NCBI RefSeq assembly: GCF_029889845.1 | Contig: NZ_JARANV010000003.1 | Span: 124,001 to 188,000 of the forward strand | Direction: 5' to 3' | Source: Halomonas sp. 25-S5 | GTDB taxonomy: Bacteria; Pseudomonadota; Gammaproteobacteria; Pseudomonadales; Halomonadaceae | DNA length: 64,000 nucleotides | The notes under the pieces: generated by a model | The model's database searches: none | The model's input: the letters and a program-made list of their open reading frames with translations, nothing else | What the model was told of the DNA's origin: nothing | Position numbers and translations under genes: made by a program | In this document: one piece after another, positions 63,751-64,000 of the stretch | How positions within the stretch are numbered: the stretch's first letter is position 1 | How the letters are laid out: each line of letters begins with the position of its first letter

Positions 63751-64000
63751 ATGGAGGCCCCGCGCTTCGCCATGCCCCCGCGTATCCCGTCGTCGAGCGG
63801 TGCGGCTCGCCCCCCGCTGCTGCCCCTGCTGATCACCGTCACCCTGCTGACCCTCGCCGTGGCGCTCTGGTACTTGACCCGCTACAGCCTGCGCGATGAG
63901 GTCGGCGTGCACTGGCATCCGCCGGCGGAGGTCCGCTGCGACCTCCATGCGGGCCCCTGCACGGCGCGCCTGGGGCAGGGCATCACGCTGCGCCTGGCGA
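63751..64000 (+). CDS. unrecognised single-span membrane protein (3' end beyond window)
   Basis: 83 residues visible from the ATG at 63751 (another ATG at 63772). A Pro-rich N-terminus, one transmembrane helix (about residues 23-44, LLPLLITVTLLTLAVALWYL), then a periplasmic part with HWHPPAEVRCDLHAGPCTARLG, whose two Cys seven residues apart could form a disulfide. It resembles small pseudomonad membrane proteins of unknown role, but I cannot name a family. The frame is open to the window end. Confidence 0.7.
   Translation, partial: MEAPRFAMPPRIPSSSGAARPPLLPLLITVTLLTLAVALWYLTRYSLRDEVGVHWHPPAEVRCDLHAGPCTARLGQGITLRLA

Overview
The window is about 64 kb of high-GC, densely packed chromosomal DNA from a gammaproteobacterium. 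Gene content and protein style suggest Halomonas or a close relative (Halomonadaceae). The assignment rests on the Pseudomonas/Oceanospirillales-type gene orders, acidic proteins and intergenic repeat habits; there is no rRNA or other marker to settle the genus. I see no tRNA, insertion sequence, prophage or CRISPR array. Most of the window is housekeeping. The left end looks origin-proximal: gmhB-glyS-glyQ lies next to oriC in pseudomonads, and two ParB-type parS sites sit between gmhB and glyS.

Layout. 0-16 kb: gmhB (cut by the window edge), parS pair and an 8-bp repeat array, glyS/glyQ, then a lipopolysaccharide inner-core block (hldD, waaF, opgB-like, GT2, GT9, GT4, kdkA, opsX/waaC-like, hldE, waaA) ending with rpiA and ilvA. 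Five SlmA-type palindromes lie in 10.4-15.5 kb. 17.4-17.8 kb: a self-contained transcription unit for a 31-residue membrane peptide. 17.8-24 kb: the E. coli-like fthC-ssrS(6S RNA)-zapA block, divergent from ygfB-pepP-ubiH-ubiI. 23.8-28 kb: ctpA, envC, gpmI on the minus strand. 28-34 kb: rhodanese, secB, rsmE, a CvfB-type protein, gshB-tonB-yqgE-ruvX. 34-40 kb, minus strand: pyrB and a purine block (IclR regulator, enoyl-CoA hydratase, NCS2 permease, 8-oxoguanine deaminase-like). 40-49 kb: serA; xseB-ispA-dxs-djlA; ribA-trhA; hemE-vanZ. 49-54.5 kb: host-attachment-like protein, finR/fpr, and glnK-amtB-glnK with sigma-54 promoters. 54.7-64 kb: ubiK, comM, a lipoprotein, a hydrolase, glcB, a thioesterase, DUF423, trmB, an AEC transporter and a truncated membrane protein.

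How the genes work together. gmhB, hldE and hldD make ADP-L-glycero-D-manno-heptose. waaA adds Kdo, kdkA phosphorylates it, and the GT9 and other glycosyltransferases extend the core. ubiH, ubiI and ubiK serve ubiquinone synthesis; dxs and ispA supply isoprenoid precursors. envC, ctpA and zapA belong to cell-envelope and division functions. The two GlnK proteins flank AmtB and should be induced together under nitrogen limitation.

The most notable non-coding signal is in the convergent gap between trmB and the AEC transporter (62559-62710, minus strand). It has a consensus sigma-70 promoter overlapped by a Fur-box-like site, then about 117 nt that fold into two hairpins, an unpaired C/U-rich segment and a rho-independent terminator. 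This looks like an iron-regulated small RNA. Other signals are a dispersed intergenic repeat upstream of gshB and trmB, several short tandem-repeat arrays, and the 31-residue peptide unit. All calls come from reading the sequence; no database search was run.
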